64,000 nt of DNA, from assembly GCF_030812855.1 (NCBI RefSeq), contig NZ_JAUSTK010000020.1, positions 25,717 to 89,716 on the forward strand, read 5' to 3'. Below the pieces are notes generated by a model. It was not told the DNA's origin and ran no database searches. It saw only the letters and a program-made list of their open reading frames with translations. The position numbers and the translations under genes are program-made. Within the stretch, counting starts at the first letter, position 1. The number at the start of each line of letters is the position of its first letter. This DNA comes from Paenibacillus wynnii. GTDB taxonomy: Bacteria; Bacillota; Bacilli; Paenibacillales; Paenibacillaceae. Positions 34,956-44,374 of the stretch are shown here, piece by piece.

Positions 34956-36155
34956 TTAAGACTTCACTTGCAGGACTTCTAGCACACGCGGTAAAATCCC
35001 ATTAAAATAAGCGAAAGCAATACCATAGTTAGTTATCGGCACACCTTGCTCACCGGATCTCAGAAGCCGAATCATCAGTTGTTTACGATTAAATACACAA
35101 CCGCCGCAATGGACAATCAGCTTATATTCGGAAATATTAGCAGGGAAATCAGGACCCACACTAGTTGTGATATCCAGACGACCGCCGGCGATTTCCTGAA
35201 GCTTGGCATTGACCAGCACACGGTCGATCTCCCCGTTATGCGGGTGATGAATACACGCCTCAGATAGCAGAACCTTGTCTCCAGGCTTCAGATTTGGAAT
35301 CGTCTCCGCACCTGCCACGAAGGTATCCAAATCCCCTTTGAAACGAGCCATAAGGATCGCAAAAGTGGTTAACGGCACTTCAGACGGAATGATTTCATTC
35401 ACGATGTCAAAAACCTGAGAATCTGTGATCACCAGATCGGGTAAACCTTTTAATTGCATGAGCATTGTTGGCAGCTCTGCTTCTGTAACAGACAACACCA
35501 TTACGTGATGATCGAGCAGATCCCGAAGAATTTGCTGTTTGGATGCAATCAGACGATATTTGGGAGCAGGGATCTTATCAGGCATTACCATAACGACCAT
35601 ATCTCCTGGGTTGACCAGATCTCCGACAATACTGTTTCGTTCATACTCCACAGGAGCATATACACGTATGGCGTGACGTAAACTTCCAAGATTGACATTT
35701 TTCTTTGCGCTGATTTTAACAATAGGCATATTCAGTTCTCTCTTTAATGAATCGATATCTACATAATGATCGTCGACTTTATTGATGACCCCGATAACTG
35801 GAATATTCCGTTTTGCCAGTTCATGGTACCATTCCTTCTCTAGCTTATAGTTATTGGACTCATCTGAAAAAATAAGAACACCCAAATCGGTTAAATCCAT
35901 TACTTCTCTAGTCTTTTGAACACGGAACTGGCCCAGATCACTGTCGTCATCGATTCCGGCTGTATCCACAATGATGACCGGACCCACTTTATCCATATTA
36001 TAAGATTGATATATCGGATCCGTTGTTGATCCCGGCACATCACTGACAATTAAAGCGGTTTGCCCGGTGAGAGTGTTAATCAGAGTTGATTTGCCGGCAT
36101 TTCTTCTGCCAAACACAGAAATGTGCATTTTATTCGATTGGGGTGTAGATTGCAT
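34956..36155 (-). CDS. hydF: [FeFe] hydrogenase maturation GTPase HydF, first copy
   Basis: 399 residues. G1 FGRRNAGKST, G3 DTAGIDDD, G4 NKVD; C-terminal cluster ligands CIHH and HCGGC. GTPase, dimerisation and Fe-S domains all present. GGAGGG precedes ATG. Directly after hydG (18 bases). Both HydF proteins in this cluster keep all the visible key residues. Confidence 0.92.
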   Translation of the reverse strand: MQSTPQSNKMHISVFGRRNAGKSTLINTLTGQTALIVSDVPGSTTDPIYQSYNMDKVGPVIIVDTAGIDDDSDLGQFRVQKTREVMDLTDLGVLIFSDESNNYKLEKEWYHELAKRNIPVIGVINKVDDHYVDIDSLKRELNMPIVKISAKKNVNLGSLRHAIRVYAPVEYERNSIVGDLVNPGDMVVMVMPDKIPAPKYRLIASKQQILRDLLDHHVMVLSVTEAELPTMLMQLKGLPDLVITDSQVFDIVNEIIPSEVPLTTFAILMARFKGDLDTFVAGAETIPNLKPGDKVLLSEACIHHPHNGEIDRVLVNAKLQEIAGGRLDITTSVGPDFPANISEYKLIVHCGGCVFNRKQLMIRLLRSGEQGVPITNYGIAFAYFNGILPRVLEVLQVKS

Positions 36156-36173
36156 ATCGAATCCCTCCTAATA

Positions 36174-37604
36174 TTAGAAACGCAAATCCCGTTCTCCGTT
36201 CTCGATGCGCCGCAGCCGGTCAACAGTTGCTTTTCTCGCAGCTTCCTTCGGGATATCATCCAGTCCTTTACGAATAATTTCTTCCCCAAGGATACGGGTC
36301 TCTTCATCTGCATAGTCAAGTAAATATTCTTTAAAAGTTAACAGAGAGTTCGGTTGGCATATATTATGAATCTGCCCGGATTTAGCCAATCTCATGAAGC
36401 GGTCACCTGTACGTCCTTCCCGATAACAGGCGGTACAATAGCTGGGAACGTATCCATCCTGACAAAGTCCACGAATAATCTCTTCCGGTGAGCGATGATC
36501 ACTCACTTCAAACTGAGGTTTTTCTTTAGACTGACCAGCGGTCCCCTGCTTGGCTTCCATATATCCGCCTACTCCCGTACTGGAGCCTGCGCTTACTTGG
36601 GAAATCCCGAGCTTGATCACCTCATCACGAAAGGACGGCTCTTCACGAGTAGAAAGAATCATCCCGGCATAGGGAACCGCCAAGCGCAGAACGGCAACCA
36701 ACTTCTTGAAATCATCATCCTTCACCAGATGGGGATACGTTTCTAAATCCACACCGACCGCCTCACGTAATCTGGGGACAGACACGGTATGAGGCCCAAC
36801 GCCAAATCTCTCTTCCAAGTGTTCAGCGTGCATCAGCATAGCAACCGTATCGTACTTATGGTCATAAAGACCATAGAGAACTCCTACTCCAACATCATCG
36901 AGTCCTCCCATCTGAGCACGATCCATGGCTGTGGTATGCCAGTCGTAATCACGCTTGGGTCCTTGGATATGCATAGCTGCGTAGGTAGGTCTATGGTACG
37001 TTTCCTGGAACAAAATATAAGTCCCCACTTCGGCATCACTAAGCTTCTTGTAATCCTCGACGGTTGTAGCTGCAATGTTAACATTCACTCGGCGAATACT
37101 CCCATTATCCACTTTCACGGAGTAAATCGTCTGAATCGATTCGACCACATAGTCAATGTCACAATTGACCGGATCTTCTCCGGCTTCTAAGACAAGTCGT
37201 TTGTGACCCAATTCCTGAAGCACGCGGACTTCTTGGGCTAATTCATCCATTCGAAGTCTCCGCCGGAGGAAGTCTTTGTTGGTGTGTTTATATCCGCAGT
37301 ATTCGCAATTATTAACACAATAGTTACTGATATATAATGGAGCGAATAGCACTATGCGGTTGCCGTAGATCTTCTCTTTAATAACCTTCGAAGATCGGTA
37401 AATCTCTTCTAAAATTTCTGCATCTGTAACCTCTAGAAGTACAGCCGCCTCCCGGTGAGTAAGTCCCTTACACTCTCTCGCTTTCCCAAGTATGGAGTTA
37501 ATATAGGCGTGGTCACACGCCTTTACTTTGGCTTCTTCCAGACTACTGAGGATTTCCTCATCATTGATAAAATCAGCTGATTCCCAGTCCTTCTGCAATT
37601 TCAT
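36174..37604 (-). CDS. hydG: [FeFe] hydrogenase maturase HydG (radical SAM)
   Basis: 476 residues. Radical-SAM motif CVNNCEYCGY (CxxxCxxC) near residue 93, and C-terminal cluster motif CTACYREGRTGDRFM with the further Cys downstream, which binds the auxiliary cluster. Splits tyrosine to make CO and CN ligands for the H-cluster. AGGAGG before ATG; 30 bases after hydA. Confidence 0.95.
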   Translation of the reverse strand: MKLQKDWESADFINDEEILSSLEEAKVKACDHAYINSILGKARECKGLTHREAAVLLEVTDAEILEEIYRSSKVIKEKIYGNRIVLFAPLYISNYCVNNCEYCGYKHTNKDFLRRRLRMDELAQEVRVLQELGHKRLVLEAGEDPVNCDIDYVVESIQTIYSVKVDNGSIRRVNVNIAATTVEDYKKLSDAEVGTYILFQETYHRPTYAAMHIQGPKRDYDWHTTAMDRAQMGGLDDVGVGVLYGLYDHKYDTVAMLMHAEHLEERFGVGPHTVSVPRLREAVGVDLETYPHLVKDDDFKKLVAVLRLAVPYAGMILSTREEPSFRDEVIKLGISQVSAGSSTGVGGYMEAKQGTAGQSKEKPQFEVSDHRSPEEIIRGLCQDGYVPSYCTACYREGRTGDRFMRLAKSGQIHNICQPNSLLTFKEYLLDYADEETRILGEEIIRKGLDDIPKEAARKATVDRLRRIENGERDLRF

Positions 37605-37634
37605 TAACCTCCTACTGCGTCCTTTGGTGTTAAT

Positions 37635-39374
37635 TTAAAACTTGGAACGCTTCACATAATGAGTGTGCAGCAGTTCGTGTGCCAGGTGGCTGTTAGGCGT
37701 ACCCAGAAATTCTTCATAAAGAGCTGTGATATAAGGATTTTTATGAGATTTACGAACCGTTTGTGCTTCATCTTCCGTGTAGATGGCTTTTGCGCGTTCA
37801 GCCTTAATATCAATTCGTTCGGATGTTCTTGCATCCACGATGGGCTGACCACCGCCCGTAATGCAGCCGCCAACACAGGCCATAACTTCAATGAACTCAT
37901 AGGCCTTTTCCCCGCGTTCCATGGCTTCCATTAGCTTACGGGCATTCCCGAGACCATGAACAACAGCCGTACGAATCTTCTGGCCGTTAGGCAGCTCGAT
38001 GACATTTTCTTTGATGCCGTCCATTCCACGGACAGCAGTGTACTCGATGGTTTCCAGATCCTTACCGGAGGTTATTTCGAACACAGTACGTAGTGCGGCT
38101 TCTGCAACACCACCGGTTGCTCCGAATATAACAGCTGCACCCGAACCTTCGCCGATCGGACTATCGAACGTTTCACCCTTCAGGTTCACAAAGTCGATTC
38201 CGGCTTCTTTGATCATCGCAGCAAGCTCGCGGGTCGTCAGTACCCAATCGACATCCTGCATGCTTTCGTTGGAAAGTTCTTCTCGGGAACCTTCGAATTT
38301 TTTTGCGGTGCAAGGCATGATTGAGACGACGACAATGTTCTTCGGATCAATCCCCATCTTCTTGGCAAAGTAGGATTTAACCATTGCACCTTCCATTTCA
38401 TGAGGTGATTTGCATGTAGAGAGGTTATCCAGCCTATCCGGGAAGTTATGCTCCATAAATTTTACCCAGCCTGGGCAGCAGGAGGTCATCAGGGGCAGGT
38501 TTTGACCGCTAGTGATGCGGGAGATTAGCTCCGTACCTTCTTCCATAATCGTCAGATCGGCACCAAAATTAGTATCGAACACTTTATCGAAGCCCAGCTT
38601 CCGTAAGGCAGCAACCATTTTACCGGTTACGCGAGTCCCGACAGGTAGACCAAATTCTTCTCCTAGGGCAACACGTACAGCTGGTGCTGTCTGGACAACA
38701 ACATATTTGCTTGCATTCTCGAGAGCATTCCAGACGTCGTTGATATTCTCATGCTCCGTAAGAGCACCTACAGGACAAGCCATAATACACTGTCCACAAT
38801 TAACGCAGGTGGATTCCTCAAGCGGTCGACCGAATGCTGTAGAAATTACCGTATCAAATCCACGTTTAGCAAAGTTGATGGCCCCTACGGTTTGCATCGT
38901 TCCACAAGCTCCGACACAGCGGCCGCAAAGAATACATTTGGATGCGTCCCGAAAGATAGATGGGGAAGTATAGTCCTTCTCCTGGCTGGATTTTTCACCA
39001 ACATAGGTAACTGTTCGTATATTCAGATCATTGGAGACGGTCTGCAGCTCACAGCCGCCGCTGCGGGAGCAACTTAGACATTCACGGTCATGATCGGAAA
39101 GCAACAGCTCAACGGAAGTTTTTCGGGCCTCCCGAACTTTCTTAGTGTTTGTCTGGATTTTCATGCCCTCTTCCGCTTTAAGCGTGCAGGAAGCAATGAG
39201 TCTTGGACCCACTTCAACGACGCATACACGGCAGCTGGATGAATGGTTAACCCCTTTTAAATAACATAAAGATGGAATATGAATGTCGAGATCACGGGCC
39301 GCTTCGAGAACCGTTGTCCCCTTGGCGACTTTTGTCTCGATCCCATCGATCATAATATTAATCGTATTCAACAT
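37635..39374 (-). CDS. hydA: [FeFe] hydrogenase catalytic subunit HydA (bifurcating type)
   Basis: About 579 residues. N-terminal [2Fe-2S] domain, His-ligated cluster HDRECLSCSRSGGC, two [4Fe-4S] sites (CILCGRCVGAC, CVNCGQCIMACP). H-cluster motifs TSCCPGW, MPCTAKKFEG and MACVGGCITGGGQP are intact. With HydB and HydC it likely makes H2 from NADH and reduced ferredoxin. Start at ATG 39374 (AGGAG five bases before); upstream GTG abuts that site. Confidence 0.95.
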   Translation of the reverse strand: MLNTINIMIDGIETKVAKGTTVLEAARDLDIHIPSLCYLKGVNHSSSCRVCVVEVGPRLIASCTLKAEEGMKIQTNTKKVREARKTSVELLLSDHDRECLSCSRSGGCELQTVSNDLNIRTVTYVGEKSSQEKDYTSPSIFRDASKCILCGRCVGACGTMQTVGAINFAKRGFDTVISTAFGRPLEESTCVNCGQCIMACPVGALTEHENINDVWNALENASKYVVVQTAPAVRVALGEEFGLPVGTRVTGKMVAALRKLGFDKVFDTNFGADLTIMEEGTELISRITSGQNLPLMTSCCPGWVKFMEHNFPDRLDNLSTCKSPHEMEGAMVKSYFAKKMGIDPKNIVVVSIMPCTAKKFEGSREELSNESMQDVDWVLTTRELAAMIKEAGIDFVNLKGETFDSPIGEGSGAAVIFGATGGVAEAALRTVFEITSGKDLETIEYTAVRGMDGIKENVIELPNGQKIRTAVVHGLGNARKLMEAMERGEKAYEFIEVMACVGGCITGGGQPIVDARTSERIDIKAERAKAIYTEDEAQTVRKSHKNPYITALYEEFLGTPNSHLAHELLHTHYVKRSKF

Positions 39375-39388
39375 GACCACTCCTATCG

Positions 39389-41266
39389 TCAGACTATCAC
39401 TACGGCTTTGAACTTACATACATCGAAGCATACGCCACACTTGATGCAGGCAACCGTGTCAATTACATACGGTTCCTTCAGCTCGCCGGTAATTGCATCG
39501 CTAGGGCATTTCCGGGCACAGAGGCTGCAACCGCGGCATAGATCCGCATCGATTTCGTATGAAATCAGGGATTTACAAACGCCAGCCTTACACTTTTTAT
39601 CAACAATATGAGACATGTACTCTTGACGGAAATATTTAATAGTGGATAATACCGGGTTGGGAGCGGTTTGGCCTAACGCACATAGGGATGCATTCTTGAT
39701 CTGAAAAGAGAGGTTCTCCAGTTTCTCAAGATCATCAATCGTCCCTTTGCCTTCCGTAATCTTATCCAGCATCTCAAGCAGACGTTTGGTACCGATGCGG
39801 CATGGCGTACATTTTCCGCAGGATTCGTCCTTTGTGAAATCCAGATAGAAACGGGCAACGTCAACCATACAGGTATCTTCGTCCATGATGATCATTCCGC
39901 CGGAGCCCATCATTGAACCCAGACTGGTCAGTGTATCGAAATCGATGGTACAGTCCAGATGCTCCTCTGTCAGGCAGCCGCCGGAAGGTCCGCCGGTTTG
40001 AACAGCCTTGAATTTTTTGCCGTCCGGAATGCCGCCGCCGATCTCAAAAATAACCTCGCGAAGCGTAATGCCCATGGGAACTTCGACAAGTCCGGTATTC
40101 ACGACTTTACCGCCAAGCGCAAATACTTTCGTACCTTTGGATTTCTCGGTGCCGATACTTGCATACCACTGCGCACCATTAAGAATAATTTGCGCGACAT
40201 TCGCCAATGTTTCAACATTGTTAATGATGGTTGGTTGACCCCAGAGGCCTTCAACGGCCGGGAAAGGAGGTTTGGGTGTCGGCATCCCGCGGTGGCCTTC
40301 AATAGAATGCATTAAGGCCGTTTCTTCTCCGCAGACAAATGCTCCAGCGCCAAGACGCACATCAATGTTGAATTTAAAGCCGGTTCCAAGAACATTATCA
40401 CCCAGCAATCCATACTCACGGGCTTGATCAAGCGCTTTCACAAAGCGTTGGACTGCGATTGGATATTCTGCACGAAGGTAGATGAAGCCTTGGTTCGAAC
40501 CGATAGCATAACCGGCGATGGCCATTGCCTCAATTACTGAGTGAGGGTTCCCTTCCAGAATGGAGCGATCCATGAATGCTCCGGGATCTCCTTCGTCAGC
40601 ATTACAAATGACATACTTCTGATCTTTTTCCTGCTTGCTTGCGAATTCCCACTTCAGACCTGTATTAAATCCACCCCCGCCGCGTCCCCGAAGACCGGAT
40701 TGCTTCATGGTATCGATGACTTCCTGGCGGCTCATGGTCATGAGTACCTTGCCGAGGGCTTTGTAACCATCACTCGCAATGTATTCATCTATCACTTCCG
40801 GGTCTATGACCCCACAGTTGTGCAGAGCGATCCGTACTTGTTTTTTGTAAAAATCGGTTTCCTCAAAATTCAGGATTTCTCCGCCTTGCTTGGTCTTCTC
40901 GTAAATCTTTTTCTCGTATGGCTTACCATTAAGTAAGTGCTGCTCGACCAGGTTAGGAATATCCTTAACTTCCACACAGCTGTAGAAAATACCCTCCGGG
41001 TATACGATGACGACTGGACCGAGCTCACAAAGGCCGAAACAGCCTGTGCGTACTACTTCCACTTTGTCTTGAATACCGTGATTGAGAACTTCCTTTTCCA
41101 AAGCGGCGATGATTTTATTGGAGTCCGAGGATGTGCAGCCCGTACCGCCACACACCATCACTGATCTGAACTGGATGGAACCCGTAGGTTCTCCGGTAAT
41201 TTTCCGGTTATCCAGGCGACCCTGTGTGAGGGCTCTGATTGCATCAAGATCCGTTAAAAGCTTCAT
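39389..41266 (-). CDS. hydB: NADH-binding subunit HydB (NuoF-like)
   Basis: 625 residues. N-terminal thioredoxin-like [2Fe-2S] part (CGGTGC..CFGLCE), FMN/NADH domain (GLRGRGGGGFNTGLKW, NADEGDPGAFMDR, GAGAYVCGEETAL-like), [4Fe-4S] site CGKCTPCRIG, and a C-terminal pair CRGCSLCARKCP and CIKCGVCFDVC. It transfers electrons between NADH and HydA. GGGAGG precedes ATG. Confidence 0.95.
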   Translation of the reverse strand: MKLLTDLDAIRALTQGRLDNRKITGEPTGSIQFRSVMVCGGTGCTSSDSNKIIAALEKEVLNHGIQDKVEVVRTGCFGLCELGPVVIVYPEGIFYSCVEVKDIPNLVEQHLLNGKPYEKKIYEKTKQGGEILNFEETDFYKKQVRIALHNCGVIDPEVIDEYIASDGYKALGKVLMTMSRQEVIDTMKQSGLRGRGGGGFNTGLKWEFASKQEKDQKYVICNADEGDPGAFMDRSILEGNPHSVIEAMAIAGYAIGSNQGFIYLRAEYPIAVQRFVKALDQAREYGLLGDNVLGTGFKFNIDVRLGAGAFVCGEETALMHSIEGHRGMPTPKPPFPAVEGLWGQPTIINNVETLANVAQIILNGAQWYASIGTEKSKGTKVFALGGKVVNTGLVEVPMGITLREVIFEIGGGIPDGKKFKAVQTGGPSGGCLTEEHLDCTIDFDTLTSLGSMMGSGGMIIMDEDTCMVDVARFYLDFTKDESCGKCTPCRIGTKRLLEMLDKITEGKGTIDDLEKLENLSFQIKNASLCALGQTAPNPVLSTIKYFRQEYMSHIVDKKCKAGVCKSLISYEIDADLCRGCSLCARKCPSDAITGELKEPYVIDTVACIKCGVCFDVCKFKAVVIV

Positions 41267-41308
41267 GCCAATACCTCCCGTTTAAAATGCGCGTGAAGCG
41301 CAGGATCA

Positions 41309-41809
41309 TCATTTGTATTCATTTAGAATTTTCGGTACGGCATTTGGAATCAGGCGTCCGTGTACTTTTTCGCCGATGGTCATGACCGGGGCAAGACCGC
41401 ATGCACCCAGACAACGGGTTGCTTCAAGCGTGAACTTGTTGTCCTCTGTGGTTCCCTGTACAGGCACTTTTAGCTCCGTACTCAGACGGTCAAGCACCGC
41501 TTGCGCTCCCTTGATGTAACAGGCAGTACCCATGCACACATGGATAACATTCTCTCCTTTAGGTGTAAAAGAAAAGAAATGATAAAACGATGCCACACCG
41601 TATATTTCACTTAAGGGCAGGTTAAGCTCCGTGGCAACAACCTTGAGAACTTGCTCCGGCAGATAGCCGTAAATATCCTGTACCTCATGGAGCACAGGGA
41701 TCAAAGCACCTTTGATCATTTTGAACTGCTCGATCGCTAACTGTACCTTTGCAAGCTTCGCGTCAGCCTCGGCTATTTCTTCACTGCTGCAGGTTTGTTG
41801 CTGTTCCAT
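41309..41809 (-). CDS. hydC: [2Fe-2S] subunit HydC (NuoE-like)
   Basis: 166 residues. [2Fe-2S] thioredoxin fold with CMGTACY and CLGACGLAPV at the usual spacing. Third subunit of the electron-bifurcating HydABC. GAAGGGAG precedes ATG. A Fur-like site and a repeat lie in the 250 bases upstream, so hydC may start its own transcript. Confidence 0.94.
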   Translation of the reverse strand: MEQQQTCSSEEIAEADAKLAKVQLAIEQFKMIKGALIPVLHEVQDIYGYLPEQVLKVVATELNLPLSEIYGVASFYHFFSFTPKGENVIHVCMGTACYIKGAQAVLDRLSTELKVPVQGTTEDNKFTLEATRCLGACGLAPVMTIGEKVHGRLIPNAVPKILNEYK

Positions 41810-41899
41810 TCACAATGCTCCCTTCACTTGTGGTAAAAAAAATTACGCTTCCTAACGAACTAACCACTTATATTTTGGTTCATACAGAATATAATTAAT

Positions 41900-41914
41900 T
41901 GAGAATGATTTTCA
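41900..41914. promoter_or_regulatory. Fur-like box upstream of hydCBA
   Basis: TGAGAATGATTTTCA fits 13 of 15 positions of TGATAATNATTATCA; AATGA-TTT-TCATT is a perfect small dyad. It is 91 bases before hydC. Iron control of an iron-rich enzyme is plausible. Confidence 0.4.
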
Positions 41915-41942
41915 TTTACTCATAAGGACTAGATTGTCTGAG

Positions 41943-42054
41943 GTGAATGTTTGGAATTCCAGCCGCTGTTGTCTACAGATTTCTTGAATCATACCGCTGT
42001 TCGCGGTTGAAATCCGTAGACAAAGGCGAATCTAGCGTTCCTACAGTTCCAAAC
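41943..42054 (+). repeat. Nested-palindrome intergenic repeat, long copy
   Basis: Outer arms GTTTGGAATTCC / AGTTCCAAAC; inner arms TGTCTACAGATTTC / GAAATCCGTAGACA; innermost ACCGC-tgttc-GCGGT. The ends match the short copy at 3.9 kb, and the whole matches the degenerate copy at 56.16 kb. Confidence 0.8.
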
Positions 42055-42060
42055 TGGAAC

Positions 42061-44352
42061 CTAGAGCAATGAGTTTTCATGTCTGAGCTTTAAACGGCTC
42101 CAACGGCGCTCGATTTCGGTTTCGAAGTTCTGCAGCAGCTCTTCATCCTTTAGAAGATGTTTGGTTTTACCCATTCCCTTCAGCCATTCAACTGCCGCGA
42201 TGCGCTTACCCTTCAACTCTGGATTGTACGTGATGTTCGTGATTCCTTGTTCAATTTCATAAAGCGGGAAGAAGCAGGAATCCACAGCGGCTTTCACCAG
42301 GTCATAACCTTTATTATCAGGTGTCTTCCAGTTAAGAGGACACGCGCAGAGAATCTTACCGTAGGCAGTACCCACGTTGTTGGCGTACCACTGTGCTTTA
42401 GCTGCTTTTTGCAGCAGATCCTGAGGGTTGGATTCAGCGCCTGTAAATACGTAAGGGATGTTGCAAGCTGCCAAAATTTGCGCCGTATCCTTGTGATGTC
42501 CCTTTTTACCCTTTTGGGTTTTACCGACACCGGAGGTGCTGGTCATATGACCCATTGGAGTGGAATAGGAGAGTTGGGAGCCCGTATTCATATACCCCTC
42601 ATTATCGTACTCGAGGATAATCATTTTATGGTTTCGAAGCGCCGCACCAACGGTTGCCCCCATCCCGATATCCATCCCCCCGTCACCGGAGACCATTACG
42701 AAGGTAACATCATCGGAAACCTGGACTTCGCCGCGGCGTTTCAATTCATAGAAAGCATCAACCATACCGGCTAATGTAGCTGCGCCGTTCTGGAACAAGT
42801 TGTGTACAAAGGTTTGTTTATGGGATGAGTACGGATAGCTTGCAGTTACAACATACGCACAGCCCGTTTGGAACAGGACGACCATGTCGCCTTCAATACC
42901 CTTGAAGAACAGCTCCAGCGCGGATAGTGCACCACATCCAGGGCAAGCGCCATGTCCGGGAGCCAACCGATGCGGCTTTACAGCTAATTGACTTAGGGGC
43001 GGAAGCTTAACCTTTAGCAGCCCGGTATCTTCGTTCTGGGTAACTTGAATCAGACCGGTCTTGAAAGCATCGCCATGCATTGGTTCGAGTACGGGAACAA
43101 GCGCGTCCTTCTCTTCGCCGGGGTAGTAGCCATAATAGTCAAAAGGTTGATCTGCATAGCCTTTTGCAGCAGCATCAATCGCCAGTTGGAAGAAGGCTTC
43201 TGCATCGTCAGCATAGAAGTCTTTGCCGCCCAAGCCAAAAATACGAGAAAGGATGATTGTTTTATTCTCTGGGTCTACTTGCAGAGCGGAACGGATTTCG
43301 TGAGTCAGGTTGCCGCCCTGAGCTCCATAAGAATCAGCGCGTTCACCTACTAACAGTGCCTTTACATTCTTAAGTGCTTTCCGCAACTGCTCTGTTGGGA
43401 AAGGACGGATAATGTTCGGACGAACCAAGCCCGCTTTGATGCCCTTGGCACGAAGAGCGTCAACGGTATCCTTAGCAGATTCACCTGCCGAGTTGAGCAG
43501 GAATACAGCTACTTCTGCATCGTCCATCCGGTACAAATCGAGAATTGGATATTCGCGTCCGGATAAGAGAGCATATTCCCGAGAGACTTCCTCATACACC
43601 TCACCCGCTTTCTCCAAGGCTTCGGACAGCTGATAGTGGTTATTCAGCAAGTCATCGCCGCCCATATGCGCTCCGATGGTTACCGGGCGGGAAGGATCTG
43701 ACACATTGGGATAGTTATGGTTTGGATTTGGACCTACAAAGTCCTGAACTACCTGATTGTCTTTGAAGTATTGCACTTTGCGTTTTTGGTGGGATGTGAA
43801 GAAGCCATCATAAGCAACCATAACAGGCAGCCGAACTTCAGAGTGCTCAGCAATCTTTAGTGCCATGATGTTCATATCATATACGGCCTGCGGTGTGCTG
43901 GCAGTCAGGATGACCCAGCCCACATTAAGACCGTAATACAAGTCAGAGTGATCCCCCCGAATATCAAGCGGTCCGCTGACTGCCCGGGTAACGAGGTTGA
44001 GTACCATCGGAAACCGTGTTCCAGATTGGGTTGGAAGCTGCTCTAGCATGTACAGAAATCCTTGAGAGCTGGTGGCGTTTACAACGCGTGCACCGGCCAT
44101 TGCCGCACCGTAGCAAATTCCGGCAGAACCGTGTTCACCGTCTGCTGCGATCAGTTGAATATCATGTAACCCCTTCGCTTTCATTTGATCCAGGTATTGT
44201 GCAACTTCCGTGGAAGGTGTAATCGGGAAATACCCCATGATATGGTAATTGATTTGAGCAGCAGCTGTAGCCGCCATTTCATTACCGGATTCGAAGTGAG
44301 TTACTTGCTCAGCGGGTACAACCTCTGTCAATTTATTTTCAATTACAGGCAT
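42061..44352 (-). CDS. 2-oxoacid (pyruvate):ferredoxin oxidoreductase, alpha-beta fusion
   Basis: About 763 residues. Alpha part (1-450): YFPITPSTEVAQ, AADGEHGSAG, TSSQGFLYMLEQLP. Beta part (about 480-763): CPGCGALSALE and TPP motif GDGGMDIGMGATVGAALRN. It oxidises pyruvate to acetyl-CoA and CO2, giving reduced ferredoxin. Partner of the gamma-delta fusion just upstream (22 bases). Start at ATG 44352 with GAGGAGG before it. An upstream in-frame start would overlap the partner gene. Pyruvate is the likely but not proven substrate. Confidence 0.9.
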   Translation of the reverse strand: MPVIENKLTEVVPAEQVTHFESGNEMAATAAAQINYHIMGYFPITPSTEVAQYLDQMKAKGLHDIQLIAADGEHGSAGICYGAAMAGARVVNATSSQGFLYMLEQLPTQSGTRFPMVLNLVTRAVSGPLDIRGDHSDLYYGLNVGWVILTASTPQAVYDMNIMALKIAEHSEVRLPVMVAYDGFFTSHQKRKVQYFKDNQVVQDFVGPNPNHNYPNVSDPSRPVTIGAHMGGDDLLNNHYQLSEALEKAGEVYEEVSREYALLSGREYPILDLYRMDDAEVAVFLLNSAGESAKDTVDALRAKGIKAGLVRPNIIRPFPTEQLRKALKNVKALLVGERADSYGAQGGNLTHEIRSALQVDPENKTIILSRIFGLGGKDFYADDAEAFFQLAIDAAAKGYADQPFDYYGYYPGEEKDALVPVLEPMHGDAFKTGLIQVTQNEDTGLLKVKLPPLSQLAVKPHRLAPGHGACPGCGALSALELFFKGIEGDMVVLFQTGCAYVVTASYPYSSHKQTFVHNLFQNGAATLAGMVDAFYELKRRGEVQVSDDVTFVMVSGDGGMDIGMGATVGAALRNHKMIILEYDNEGYMNTGSQLSYSTPMGHMTSTSGVGKTQKGKKGHHKDTAQILAACNIPYVFTGAESNPQDLLQKAAKAQWYANNVGTAYGKILCACPLNWKTPDNKGYDLVKAAVDSCFFPLYEIEQGITNITYNPELKGKRIAAVEWLKGMGKTKHLLKDEELLQNFETEIERRWSRLKLRHENSLL

Positions 44353-44374
44353 TTTTCGTATCCTCCTCTTCGAT

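Noticed and set aside
42157..42774. 205-residue plus-strand ORF
   Set aside because: Antisense to the oxidoreductase beta part; no motif or start signal.
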